Shown piece by piece: positions 6,326 through 6,520 of a DNA stretch of 6,520 nt. Within the stretch, counting starts at the first letter, position 1, and each line of letters starts with the position of its first letter. The stretch is from Balneolaceae bacterium (lineage in GTDB: Bacteria; Bacteroidota; Rhodothermia; Balneolales; Balneolaceae): assembly GCA_007123785.1 (NCBI GenBank), contig SLGL01000362.1, positions 1 to 6,520 of the forward strand, written 5' to 3'. The position numbers and the translations under genes are program-made. The notes under the pieces are model-generated. The model saw nothing but the letters and a program-made list of their open reading frames with translations. It made no database searches and had not been told where the DNA came from.

Positions 6326-6520
6326 TTGAGTGGGATTCAAAAACATATCGAAAAAATCTCAAAAACTGTCATGGAATGGCTTCGGCCTGATAACCACCAG
6401 TTAAAGGAAGCTATCGAAAGAACAGCAGAGGAGAGTTTTTTCAGTTTCGAAGATATTAAACACAGGATTCTGGTTTTAAAGCACTCGCTCAACCAAAAAA
6501 ACCTGGAAAAGTGGGCAAAG
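6326..6520 (+). CDS. Probable LuxC-like acyl-CoA reductase, 5' part only (cut by right edge)
   Basis: An open frame from TTG at 6326 runs without a stop for 65 codons to the window end. It begins MSGIQKHIEKISKTVMEWL. The pattern that follows (AIERTAEESFFSFEDIKHRI, then LKHSLNQKNLEKW) matches the N-terminal layout I know from Bacteroidota LuxC-like acyl-CoA reductases: A-x(n)-N/S-x-F(F/T)-x-E-x-I-, then L-x(n)-L-x-x-W. Those enzymes reduce an activated acyl group to an aldehyde with NADPH. The catalytic cysteine and nucleotide-binding region would lie beyond the window, so the call rests on this weak N-terminal similarity plus adjacency to the LuxE-like gene. TTG is chosen because it lies 3 nt after the upstream stop with a weak AGAGA (6314-6318) before it; the alternative is ATG at 6371. 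The GTG at 6330 is in another frame and soon meets a stop. Confidence 0.65.
   Translation, partial: MSGIQKHIEKISKTVMEWLRPDNHQLKEAIERTAEESFFSFEDIKHRILVLKHSLNQKNLEKWAK

Noticed and set aside
5324..6520. A bioluminescence (lux) operon
   Set aside because: No luxA, luxB or luxD is present; upstream genes are housekeeping, and LuxE/LuxC-like pairs are common in non-luminous Bacteroidota.
1..6520. Mobile element, CRISPR array, tRNA/rRNA or defence system
   Set aside because: No transposase, integrase, direct-repeat array, tRNA T-arm pattern or nuclease/helicase gene was seen; the window is a conventional chromosomal gene cluster.

Overview
The window looks like chromosomal DNA from a member of the Bacteroidota/FCB group. 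Inference: a Balneolota or Rhodothermota relative would fit, but the sequence alone cannot settle the taxon. The evidence is a GatB of the 'TESKAF...EYGGAPN...LGHPGTLPVLN' type, a lipoprotein with a DUF4369-like domain plus a TlpA-like domain, a LuxE/LuxC-like pair of the kind common in Bacteroidota, moderately AT-rich composition, and mostly weak or absent Shine-Dalgarno sequences.

Layout: the left 353 bases hold no confident gene. A reading frame on the minus strand (1-113, running off the left edge) could be the start of a divergent gene of unknown function. The rest is an AT-rich gap with short palindromes and, presumably, the promoter of the rightward genes. From 354 onward everything is on the plus strand with short gaps (34, 10, 5, 37 and 3 nt) and no visible terminator: gatB (tRNA amidotransferase subunit B), a lipoprotein with a cysteine-free thioredoxin-like C-terminus, tpiA (triosephosphate isomerase), purD (GAR synthetase), a LuxE-like acyl-protein synthetase/acyltransferase, and the first 65 codons of a probable LuxC-like acyl-CoA reductase cut by the right edge. 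The arrangement reads as one operon or two overlapping transcription units.

How the genes fit together: gatB, tpiA and purD are unrelated housekeeping genes (tRNA charging, glycolysis, purine synthesis) that share transcription rather than a pathway. The last two genes form a functional pair. By analogy with the bioluminescence fatty-acid reductase, the LuxE-like protein would activate an acyl group with ATP and pass it through a C-terminal cysteine to the reductase, giving an aldehyde. No luciferase or LuxD gene lies in the window, so light production is not implied and the real product is unknown.

The points most worth a second look are the thioredoxin-fold lipoprotein that has lost both active-site cysteines, and the orphan LuxE-LuxC pair. 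No CRISPR array, insertion sequence, tRNA, rRNA or obviously new defence or mobile system was found.
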